From positions 28,581,674 through 28,645,673 of the forward strand of contig OX463808.1 of NCBI GenBank assembly GCA_949825045.1: 64,000 nt of DNA. The letters are read 5' to 3'. Positions 45,201 to 57,200 of this stretch are shown piece after piece. The translations under genes and the position numbers were made by a program. The stretch's first letter is position 1, and each line of letters opens with the position of its first letter. Origin of the DNA: Argyresthia goedartella. Taxonomy: Eukaryota > Arthropoda > Insecta > Lepidoptera > Argyresthiidae. The notes below the pieces were generated by a model, which was not told the DNA's origin, made no database searches, and saw only the letters and a list, made by a program, of their open reading frames with translations.

Positions 45201-48200
45201 CTAAAGTACAGAAATAATTTGATTAGTTTTGCTGCATAGAAGTTTCAAAAATTAACATGATACAGTAAATAAAAATACTAGAATTACGCACCGCATTTCA
45301 ATATGTTTGTTATTAATTTGAATCGTTATAAAAAATATTACGTTGTGTTGCTCTGCTATTTACATTTTAATTCCTATTCCTCTAAAAGTAAGCTAAGGTG
45401 AAACTTTCAGTTCTGCTGTCGGGGTTCCCAGCCTTAACAGTTCGTCGTTGTCGCTGATGATGCGATGTTCCGACTTTTAGTGGACTATTGAATTATTGGC
45501 TTAACGTAGGCACAACTGTGCCTCTGCCAGCTCATATCGGAAGAAGGCAGCTGTGAATTAGTCTCTGAACGCATCCTTAAGTATAAGTCAGGACAGACAG
45601 AACCAATAAACCATTTTCGATAAACCACGTCTCATTGAGAAGGCCCTGCAATTAGCCACCCCAAGTGATATTTCGGGATAAGGGCGGCTTCAAGACAAAG
45701 ACGTTTAGCGTTTGTAGCAGCGCGGCGCACCTGTGTAGTACTCGAGCGTGGCGGTCCACCCGCCGAGCGCCTTCATCCGCAGCGCGATGTAGAGCGCGGC
45801 CGCAGCCATCTTGGAGTCCGCGCGCGAGGCCAGGGGGTACTCCAGCAGGCACAGCTCCAGCACGAAGCGCGCTAGGGTCAGCGTCGGCATCGACACGCGC
45901 GCGCACTGCACACAGGGGCCACAACACAACATTTACAAACAGGCACAGTTATTGCTTCTGTCCCCACACTAGCATACAGTGGCGCGGGAACCAGAAACAA
46001 CGACGGCACAAACTTGTTAACATCCAAGAGCTGGGGTTTTTCCTTCCTCCCCAGTCGGGATTCGAACCCGGGACCTCTCGCTTGGGAAGCACAGCCTCGA
46101 CCACAACACCACAGAGCTCGTCGAACAACACAGTTGCTGTTGTTCAAGGAAGGCGCCTTTCACTTTTCAAGCGAGAGAAGAAGGAGATTGATTGACGCTT
46201 AGCTCTGTTTTTAAAAGCTTGTATTTAACTTGCACTGTATGTGTTGTATGCATTTAAATGTTGTATGATCGTCACATTTTGACCCACTTCCCAATTTCCG
46301 ATAGAGCAGAAATTTTGCATGCATATGTAAATTGGATGACAATAAAATATTTTGATAACATGGAGCTGATCTGATGATGGAGCCGGAAGTTGGCTATGGG
46401 AACTTGTAATAAAACTGCGCAACCCTATCGAGTTTGGGCGCGTTTGACTCTTCTTGACATTTTCTTTGGTCCTACATAATATTTTTAAGACGTGGAGACC
46501 TCCGAGAGATGAAAAACACCATGGCAATTTTGAAATATTCGAGAAAATTATGGAGGAAGCCCTCATAAAACTTTGTAATAACATAAAAAAGTTAATTATT
46601 TGTGGCGATCTTAATGTAGATTTGCTTGTAGATACAACTATGAAACGACTATTAATAACTCTGTGCAAATCATTTAATTTCTGTCATGTTTTTCTAGAGC
46701 CGACTAGATTTACACTTACCAGTCAAACTTGCTTAGATAACGTTTTTTGGTAAAATTGGTCGGATGGTAAACAGATTACAGTTTACCATCCGATCACAGT
46801 GTTCAAACAGTTTCATTCCCAATTGCTAGTAAAAATAAGACTGGTCCATAATTTTATAGGCCTATCACATCCCATAGACTAGAGACATATATGTAAAATT
46901 AGATATAAATTTGCCAGTACCGGATTTTGATGAACAGAACCCGAACAAAATCTATTCTGACTTCTTCAACATTATTCAAACAGAATTCAATACAGTTTTT
47001 AAATTAAAGAAAGTCGTGCCAACAACGGTAAATCTAAATTTAATGACTGGGCGACATTTGGAATTCGTAAAAGTAGAGCTATCTTGTATGACCTTTATGC
47101 ACAAAAAACCTATAACTTTGATATAAAATTTCATGACTATGTTAAACAATATTCCAAAACTTTCATGTTGGTTTGTAGAACTGCAAAAACTTTACACAGA
47201 AATAGAAAAATACAAAATTCAAATAATAGAATGAAAACGGATTGGCAAATCATAAACCGTGAAACTGGCAAAGTTATATCAAGGGATAATGATTTCTGCT
47301 TAAAGATAGGTGATGATGTTGTTAAATCCAAGCTCGAGCTTTTGAAACATTCTTCACCAATGTACCCTTACTCACAACACAGCGTCTAAATTCATCTCCA
47401 TATGAAGCAGACTTTGTTAAAAAACAGCACTGGCATCAGTAATGTAGATTTTAAATTTTATCATATATATCCCCAGGATATTGTCAAAACGTATAGATTA
47501 CTTAACCAAAAAAATACTGAAGACCTGTGGGGTATATCAGTCAAAGTCATTGGTTCAATAATATTTCAATAATAATACTTGTTATAGCCCCCACACCTAG
47601 CTTATGCCCCACACATTTATTAAATATATAAATATTTAATAAATGTGTTGACGATGGAGCTTTCCCAGACCTCATTGAAACACAGTAAACTGATAACTCT
47701 GTTCAAGTCGGTAGACGAGGGTGATCCTTAAAATTTCAGACCAATATCTGTTCTTCCAGCACTGAGTAAAATTTTTGAAAAGATTATACTCGATTTGATA
47801 CTCGAGCATTTGATTAAATGCTCTCACACTTCAACCGTACAAAACAACTCCACGCCAAACAATACAGTTTCACTAAGGGTAAATCGACTACGAATGCAGG
47901 TATTGCCCTAATATCTCATATTTATTCTACATGGGAGGCCGCACAGGACTATCGGAGTTTTTTGCGATCTGTCGAAGGCATTTGATTGCGTTGATCGTGA
48001 TACGCTACTAATGAAATTAAATCATTAAGGAGTTAGAAAAAAGGTGTTGGATCTACTCGCATCATATCTAAGCAATAGAATACAAAAGGCAGAAGTCAAC
48101 TGCTTTAAATCTAATGGATCGGGAGTAAAAATTGGCATTCCACAAGGTTCCCCTTTCTTATTCCTAGTATATATAAACGATCTGCCTTTCATGATGGAGA

Positions 48201-51200
48201 AATTGACTGACATAGTGTTGTTTGCTGATGAAACTTCACTGGTCTTTAAAATTTAAAGACAAAAAGAAGATTTTGATGATGTTAATGGACATATTATCTT
48301 TAACCTTGAATTGGTTCACAGTTAATAATTTATTGTTAAATGCTGGTAAAACCAAATGTATCAAATTTTCACTTCTAAATGTCAGGCCAGTTGAGACCAG
48401 TTTAGTGTTGGACAGCAGCACGTTAGAATTAGTAAATGACACGAAGTTTCTTGGAATAACCATTGATAGCAAATTGCAGTGGGGACCCCACATAGATAAA
48501 TTAGCTGGTAAATTAAGATCTGCGGCTTACGCTGTTAGGGACATCAGACAAAACACGGATGTGGCTACATATAGGCTAGTATATTTTAGTTACTTTCATA
48601 GTGCCATGTCTTATGGTATCTTGTTGTGGGGGAAAGCAGTGGATATTCAAACTATTTTTATTTTACAGAAAAGAGCTATTCAAGCAATTTATAGTTTGAA
48701 ACGCACATACTCCATAAGAGCTTTTTAAATAAATTGACTTACTAACTGTAGCTAGTCAATTTATTTTCCAAAATATAATGTATGTACCCAAGAGCCTTAC
48801 AACATTTTCCGAACTTAGCGATAGCTGTAATATTGACCTAAGAAATAATCACAGAATACTTGCGCCCCAGTTTAGACTCGCGAAGGTTAGCAATTCTTTC
48901 AAGGGTCAATGCATTTTCTACTACAACAAGATACCTCTGGAGATATTGAAATTGCCATTTGAGCAATTTAAAAACCATGTTAAAGCGACTTTGTCGAAAA
49001 AGGGATATTACTATGTTCAATATTACTTAAATGACGGGACTGTATCTGAATTTGGCTCAACACAGACCTTGCTGTTAATAATTTTGTAATTATTTATATC
49101 GGCTTATTAATTATGATAATGATATATATTTTTGTTTTAGTTAAGCACAAGCTATTTTTAAAAGAGATCCAAATATCAATCTGTGGTAGTTTCTACGCCC
49201 TTCTCCTACAGTGGTCTAATGTAGAGAAGTGGCAAAAAATGACGATTGGAAAGTATATGTAAATATCTACAGTAATAAAGACATTTGGAAAGCTGATCTG
49301 ATGATGGAGCCAGAAGGTGGCCATGGGAAATCTGTAACAAAACGACGCAACCCTATCGAGTTTGGGCGCGTTTGATACGTCTTCTCATGTCCTTTGGTCC
49401 TTTTCAATGTTTTCATGACATAGAGCTCCATGTCATGAAAATCATCTGATCTGATGATGGAGCCAGAAGGTGGCCCTGGAAACTCTATAACAAAATGACG
49501 CAACCCTATCGAGTTTAACTTCATTTGATTCATCGTGACAAGTAGGTACTATGGTCCTAGATAAGTTTTTTTAAGTGACATCTTCCGAGTTTCCCTAATC
49601 CCGCACAGCATTGTGGTGGCATATGGTATGGAATACCATTTGTTTAATTATCACCGGATTCCATTATGTAATATCTCTTCATAGCCCCCATTCTAGATTC
49701 AAATCACTAGAAGATATATTTATTGAAGAGCCAGACTGTTTAAATTAACGGGGAAACACCAATTAATAATGACGCTTCAATCAATTAATTACATTACAAA
49801 ATTTATTATGATATAAAAGCTTGCTGCGAGATTTACTTGTGTAGATATAGTTATCCTTTTAACCTTATTCTACTTTACAAAATGTGTTATTGAATTGACA
49901 GAAGATTCTCGTGATAATGAATTGACAGAAGATGTAATTCTCACAGCGAGCTATCATAATAATTTGTGTGGTGTAATTAATTGATGGGCTTCATTCAATT
50001 TAAAGTTTATTTTCTTATTTTTAAAGCATTTTAAATAAAAGATTTTTTAAATGTTTTTTACTTTTACCCAGGATCCCGGCAGGGAAAGAAGAAAAAATCC
50101 CAAGGTTTCAGGTTGCCACGACACAGGGTATCCTAGTGTGAGGCCAGAAGCAATGTATGTGCCTGTATATATGTAATGTAGCTGTAGAAACATTAAAACA
50201 GGCCAAGTGCGTGTCGGACATCGCACATTAAGGGTTCAGTAGTAAATGTAGAATATAAGCCAAAAAAAAGTAGGAAGGTACTCACTTCACATACACCTGA
50301 TACACGTAGCCAAAATATCACTATTATTCTTCACCAGAAAATAATGTGTTTTTCATAGCGTCTGTATGAATGACAGTTATATTTGGGGTTTTTAATAAAT
50401 GTTTTATATCCTAATGTTATTTATTCAACTTTTGAATAAAAATCGTAAAGCGGTTCACAGAATACATCTAAATACCAAGTTTCAATTGTGTAGTTTAGGA
50501 CTAGACAGTCACAGCAATTTTATTCCGAAACTATTAGTAGTTTCGGAATAAAATTGCTGTGACATACGGACGGACGGACAGCTTAACTATAAGGGTTCCA
50601 TGTTCCTCTACGGAACCCTAAAAACGCCTATAGGTACACATTGGTTGGGTGCAGTACTTACTAACCAGTAACTGAAGCGTCGTCGCAACAATATAATTAG
50701 TCACTTGTTGATTACATGATTATCGCCCCATGTCATTTTCATATCACGGGGCATAGTGAAAATTAGTAACTCAAGAGTCCCGGGATCTTACTGCAAATCA
50801 AGAGCGCTTATCGCAGGTGTGTTCAAGGCCTCACCCTAGCATATCTCCTCAGGAACCGGTAGGACAGCGGCGCGCCCAGATCGAAGTCGATGACGCGCAG
50901 TATCTCCATCTCCATCTTTAGCAGCTGAGTGAGCGAGTACGCGCCGTCGCAGATGTAGAGGAAGTCGTCCACTTGCGGGGGGATGCGCTCCTGAGAGGTA
51001 CGGGTTGGTTAGACTTGGGAAATTGGTTTAACAACCTTGAGGAACTGTTTTAGGCTCTGGTTGAGTAGCATTATCATATAGGGCTGTGGAGTAGCATTCC
51101 CGCAAGAAATATTGTTCATTAAATCCTGGTTATCCATATTGGTAATGTCGTCGAACCACCTGGCTGCTGATCGACCCACGCTTATCTTTCATATATTTAT

Positions 51201-54200
51201 ATATAATATAAATAGCAATAGAATAGCATAAATTTAAAATTACACCTATTTTTTAACTGAATCTGGGAAATATGCAGTATGTTATTGTATCTTTTCAAAT
51301 ATCCTGGTTTGTTCTAATAATATGACGCCCTTGAGCCTTGTTCTGTGTATTTTGAGGACCTATATATTAATTTGAATCTAAATGAGTATCAGTTTCGTAA
51401 AAATATTGATGCAATGCATACTCTATCGTGCATTCAATGCATACCGAGTTTGTCCTAAGGTAGTCGCCAGTCACCACCGCATTTTTTTTCTATCTTTAAG
51501 AAACTGAACCATACTATGCCCGTACTGCAGAGGTTTTAAAGCTAAAAAATATAAATCGCGTCTTTACAGTTCATTCAGTTCATAACAATACGCTCAGAGG
51601 CTAGATTCTGATTAGCATGGAGATTTTAAACTTTAAATCTGTCTTACATTCACCACTGCAGTGTGGTCACTCCAAAAATATGTTAGAATAAGCGATGTAC
51701 TTGTATAGCGTGCAAAGTGAACGCCTTCACCCATCGCCTGACATTCTTGGGCTCCTGCAACGTGCATGGTGTTAGGGTATCGCGCACTTCGCTATGCCAC
51801 ACTCTATTCTGGAGATTCGGAAGCATGAAGCAAAATCACACACAGGTTAGTAAGTTAGTTACATGCAAGTTGCGACGAGCGAGATGCCTTTCCAAAGTCG
51901 GTATCATACGTATTTCCTAGAAGTTATAGATAGACAGATCTTTTGACGCTAGCAGGGAGGACCGCTAGCACGTTTTCCACATCTACTTTCGCTTGCAGGC
52001 GGCTGGAGGCTATTATGCAGTCTAGCCCTGAGTGAACAGGACATCTATTATGCATTGTTTCTAACTACCGAAAGATGTTAAGTGTACATTCTACCGTTGA
52101 ATGTAGCAGGGAATCGTACAATGGACAGGCAAATGCTCGATGATCTTTCGGTCGGGCTATAAATAGGGAAATAAAAGGTAAGAATGCAAGCAAGTTTTAA
52201 GTGTGTACATAAGCCAGACTTAATTACAAACGGCAACAAACAAAAATGATCACCAAATTATTATTTTCTTACCCAAAATGGGTAAAAGATCACCAAAAGT
52301 TGCAGAAAATATCAGGGCAAAATACTGCGGTAGCTTAGGTGAAGGGTAAAGGGGGTGAGCGAAGCGAAGCCCCCTTTATCCTTCGTGTTAGGTTGAACAT
52401 GTAAGAACAACAAAAAATACTTAAACATATTACGTACACAATACATAAAAATAAGTTTGGTGATCATTTATCCAAACACAATTTGGTGATCATTTACTAA
52501 TTCTGGCAGTCATTTCGAATTTATTGGTAGTAAATTTTCGAAATGTTTGGTAATCGTTTAAACACAAGCCATTACAAACACATGCTGTAGGTTAGTCCTA
52601 ATAGCAGAACTGCAAGAGTTACTCTGAAAAGGTTGTAAGGGTAAGTTCTTCGTGCTTGTAAAGATGACGACATCCATGCGCCAACATCAATCCTTCATTA
52701 TGTTGACAGAGCGAAATGAAACGAAAACCCGCTGTGCCATCGGATATCCCGTCTTTGTGCTCAGTGGATTGTAAGAATCGTAAGAGAGTGTACACCAAGG
52801 ATGTGTATGTCTTTGCCGACGCTTTACGCGCTACGCGTCCATGAGCACCGATTCTTTGAGATGGTAAGTGTGAACACCACTGGTGACTAAATATATTGTA
52901 AGAAATGTTTTGTTCCTAATCTAGTGTGTAATGTGTAGAGATCGGATATTCGGATACTAAGTACCTAAAGTAAATTTTTGACTAAAAAATTATGCAAGCC
53001 GCTTTATTCTTTAATTTATTTATTTTGAAAAATAAATTCCGGTTTGCCAGGAAATTCGGGAATGCATCTAACTAATCGGAAGCTTAAAATATTTAGTAAT
53101 AAAAAAAACAATTGTTCCGGGATTGTACAGGGTGATCAATGCAAAGACGTAAAGCGAAGCCAGTACAGACCATTTAGAACCATTTGAGCCGAATATGCCT
53201 TTGGTCAAAATTAGAATCTAGGTTCCTCAGACGCGAGTCCGCCTCTGACTTCTGTAGTCGTAGTTTTCAACGTCATCTCCTCTCTCCTGATATCAAAGGC
53301 CAGTCTTATTTTTGAAACCAACTCCTCTTTCGTTTTAATCGCTTGGTTTAAATTTCCCTCCCCACATTGGGGTCAGGTCTGGTGAATGAGCGGGCCAAGG
53401 AATGGATCAGTCTTGGCCGATCCATCAATACGGTATTTGACTGCTAATCAAAATAGATACTTTTTTAGGAACTGTCAAAACGGTAATTTTTTTCACGAGT
53501 TCTATGAAATACTAGCATGTGACATCATAGTCAAATGCTGTCTTTTTAACACAAATTTGACTTTATAAAATACAACTGCTGGAAATATACCTTAAACTTA
53601 TACACTCTGATATTTCCAGCAGCTGATTGTCAAAAGTTTTTGTTGACATAGGTTCAGCTAGAGACACGTTTCAAGATTTATTGGACTACCTTGTCAAATA
53701 CCATATTGGAAAATTAGTCGTCAAATTAGATCTTTCCACATCAATTGTCGAATTTGCTGGACAGCCGACGAAATTCAATTAATTGGATTGGATTTAATTA
53801 AACCTCTTTATTTTGTTTATTGCTTTCGAGATCTTCGTTTGTTATTTAAATGTCAATTGCTATATGACTGAATTCGTTAATCACATCGTTTTTTACGTGT
53901 TTGATTTTGTTCAATTCGTTCTGGGTCGAAAGATTCCTGTTGGCTATTATAGCCACTTTTTTCAACGAAGAATATGCCGACATTGTTTTCATGTATGACA
54001 GGGCAGACGGGGATGGAGCGTTGGCTCGACGGATGTATGAACAGCGCTACACAAACCGCCGGCAACCAAATGTCCGAGTTTTTACAACACCTTTCATCGG
54101 CTTGCTGAAGTTGGGATAGACCGCGCGGAACCTGGAGACAACCGAGGCAGATACAATTCTACCGACGAAGAAGACATCTTGGCGGCATTTGTAGCAGATC

Positions 54201-57200
54201 CTACCACCATCATTAGAGCAGTAGTTCGAGATCTTAACATTTCCAAAAGAAAGGTATGGAAAACAATGTAGGTACCATAATAACAAGTATCCTTTTCATG
54301 GCAAGGCCTGGAAGAGCAATATCCACACAGAAGGATTCAATTCAGCCGTTTTCTCCTCAATAAAAATACGCAGTTTTTAAAATCAATATTGTGGACTTAT
54401 GAAAGCAAATTCACCAGAGAAGGTATCACAAACTTCCCTAATAAGCATGAATGCGCTGACAAGCAGTTCCAGAGGAAATTCTCTGTCAATGGTTGGGCTG
54501 GAGTGATAGGCAGAACGTTGATTTGGCCACACATCTTACCAGATACTTTAAACGGCCGAAACTACCTGGATCTTCTTCAGAATGACCTTCCAGTTTTAGT
54601 GGAAGAGTCTGAAGCTCCAATGGAGCAGGAACTAATATTTCAACAAGACGGCTGTCCAGCGCATTGGACAATTGATGTGAGAAGCTATCTTGACGACTTT
54701 TTTCTCAATTGCTGGATCGGCAGATGGACCCATTCCTTGACCCGCTCGTTCACCAGCCCTGACTCCAATGGACCTTTTTTGTGTGGGGCAGCGCCAACGA
54801 AACTGGTATATTCAAACAAAGCTATTAACACGACAGAGGAGTTGGTTTCAAAAATAAGACTGAAAGAAAAGGCGGGCTCGTGCGGTTTCCACACGACCGA
54901 GGCGAAGTGAGTGATGTAAACTCAATAGTCGGTAATACCTACAAGGGTAAACTCTCGCGTCGAATAAAGCATCAAATCACTCACATCAAACTTAGCCGCG
55001 ATGAACAGCGAAGAGGCGCCTAGCAGCTGCAACTCCTCCTTCGTAAGCGGGTCCTTATCCTTGGTCTTGTTCGACGCCTTCGTGAGGTAGAGGTCCACCA
55101 GCTTCACGGCCAGGTAGAGAGTCTCGTGGTTCAGCTCGAAGCTCTCCTGGACCTCCACCATCCAGTCCACGAGGAGCGCGCGCATCCACGAGGTGATACC
55201 CTTCATGCGCGGAAGGTAGTCGTCGATGATGAAGAGGCTCTGTGGAGGAACAACAGACTTCATCCTCAACGCGTCAACAGGCCGTGTATGTCAGGAAGTT
55301 GTCGCCCTACATGTGATGGAGACCGCACCAGTGCATTGCTGTAGGAAGCATTGAAGAGGCGTCCGTAGGCGGCCTATGGCGTAAATAGGTGGTGTCAGCT
55401 TGCAGTCATTAATAAAAAAGGGCGTAATGGCGATTCAAGCTGGCGCCTCATTGAGGTATATCTCAATTGTAACATTACTTGCTGTTATCTGCAACTGTGG
55501 TGACCCTATAACTTTTTTGTAATAATGCAGTGATTGAACTTTGTGACCTTCGATTTAGTGGCTCAAAATTGATATAAACGCGTAGTAACACGAAATAATT
55601 TAGTAACTCAAAATTGGGATCGAAACGTAATAACACGTAATAAGCAACTAATCAAAGGACTCAAAATCTCTACAAGTAGTAAATTTGAATAAACCTAATC
55701 ATGTCTTCAATTTAAGTCCCAGGGAATAGCACCCTGCACTGCATAGGTAATAAAAATAATTAAAAAAAAAAATTGTTGACCCTTATCCCAACAATAATAT
55801 TTTCGGGTACCCTTTTTGATGTTGTTTCATTCTTAAGCAAATATCCCTTACGGTACCTTCAGATATTTGCATTCCTTAGGTGACCAAGTGATTCCTCTTA
55901 GCGACAACTTTGCGAAAAAATCTGTCCCATAAGACAAGAGATTCTGAAGGTGAGTGGAGCAACACATTCTTCTCTTCATATTGGTATTTTAACGGCCGAT
56001 CCCAATAACCTATCTCTATCCGTGAACTGCAGATTACAGGTTACATTTGACAGTTCCACTATGAGTTTAATGTCAAATTTGGCGCTAGCAGTCTCAAATC
56101 TGCAGATTATGGCTAGAAGATAAGTTATTGGGATCGGCCTTAAGTCCGTCTATCACAAATCTATTGAAGCAGACCAACCTGTCTTCCTTTCAAATAGTTG
56201 AATATGTCCATAGCATAGTTGGAGACTTGGTACTGATCCTTCCAATTCTCCAAGTCAAAGTCGGCAATACCCTGGGGCACCCGGTGAGGGACCTCACTCT
56301 CATCATCAAGGGATTTGTTGATGGACTCATCTAATATTACTTTGTCAAGCTTTTCGCTAATAGTCTTGTATACTGTTGTGGTGTCTGTTGGACTTCTGTC
56401 GGAGAGTATATCAGAGGTAATTATTAGATGGTTAATGCAGTAGATCAGTGGGTGGAAACCAGTAAATTCACATTAGACAAATTTTAATGATGTACAGCGA
56501 ATTTAGAATCTGATTTATATAACCAGCTCCAGCTGAACCTTCCTGCTATAGGAGTGATGAAGTTCTGGCTTTCTTAATCTAAGCATATTTCAAATTAGTT
56601 TAATAACTCAAAATTCTTTTTATAAATATTATTGTTGTATGTTACATCTTTCATTCTACATGCAATATCTAACAGGCTATAATTTATCTATTCCAAAATT
56701 GTTTTAGTTGTTGACTACTCAATACTAAAACAAGCTAACTATTAGTTACTTCGACAATTGATAGTTGATAAGTTACAGGAGGTTGAAATAATTTAATCCA
56801 ACTAAACTTAAATAACAATGTACTTTGTTGTTACCATCCTGATATTGATAGTTAATATTTACACATAAAACAAATATCCTCTCCATGTACTAATATTATA
56901 ATACTAACATGTTTTCCAAAGCTGTCATGTATAGAGAAGGTTCTCCAGATGCTGAACTCCTGGTAGATTTATTTGAGTTCTGACTACGATTTTGGTTCTC
57001 TTTGTTATGAATAGCCTTCTTCTCAACATTCTTGAGGATTCCATTCTGGGCCCGAGTCGCCACAGGCTTTGGTGGGTCTTTGGCAAAATGTTTCTGAACG
57101 GATTCTAGGGCATTTGAGGCTACTTTCTGTAGTGTTCTTGCTTTTGATGTCTTGCTATTGAGTGTTGTGGTTGTGGCCAAGGGTTTGAGGCTCTGAAACA

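Noticed and set aside
45665..46195. 176-residue + strand frame over CycB3 exon 6
   Set aside because: Antisense to the cyclin exon and running through the SINE.
55237..55239. Alternative exon 4 acceptor two bases downstream (AGAG)
   Set aside because: Would shift the phase relative to the CAG-GTTGGT donor of exon 3; the CACAG acceptor keeps the frame.
56896..56908. Continuation of CycB3 exon 2 past the donor (three codons to a stop)
   Set aside because: Phase and homology require splicing at 56909; the extension would end the protein before the cyclin box.
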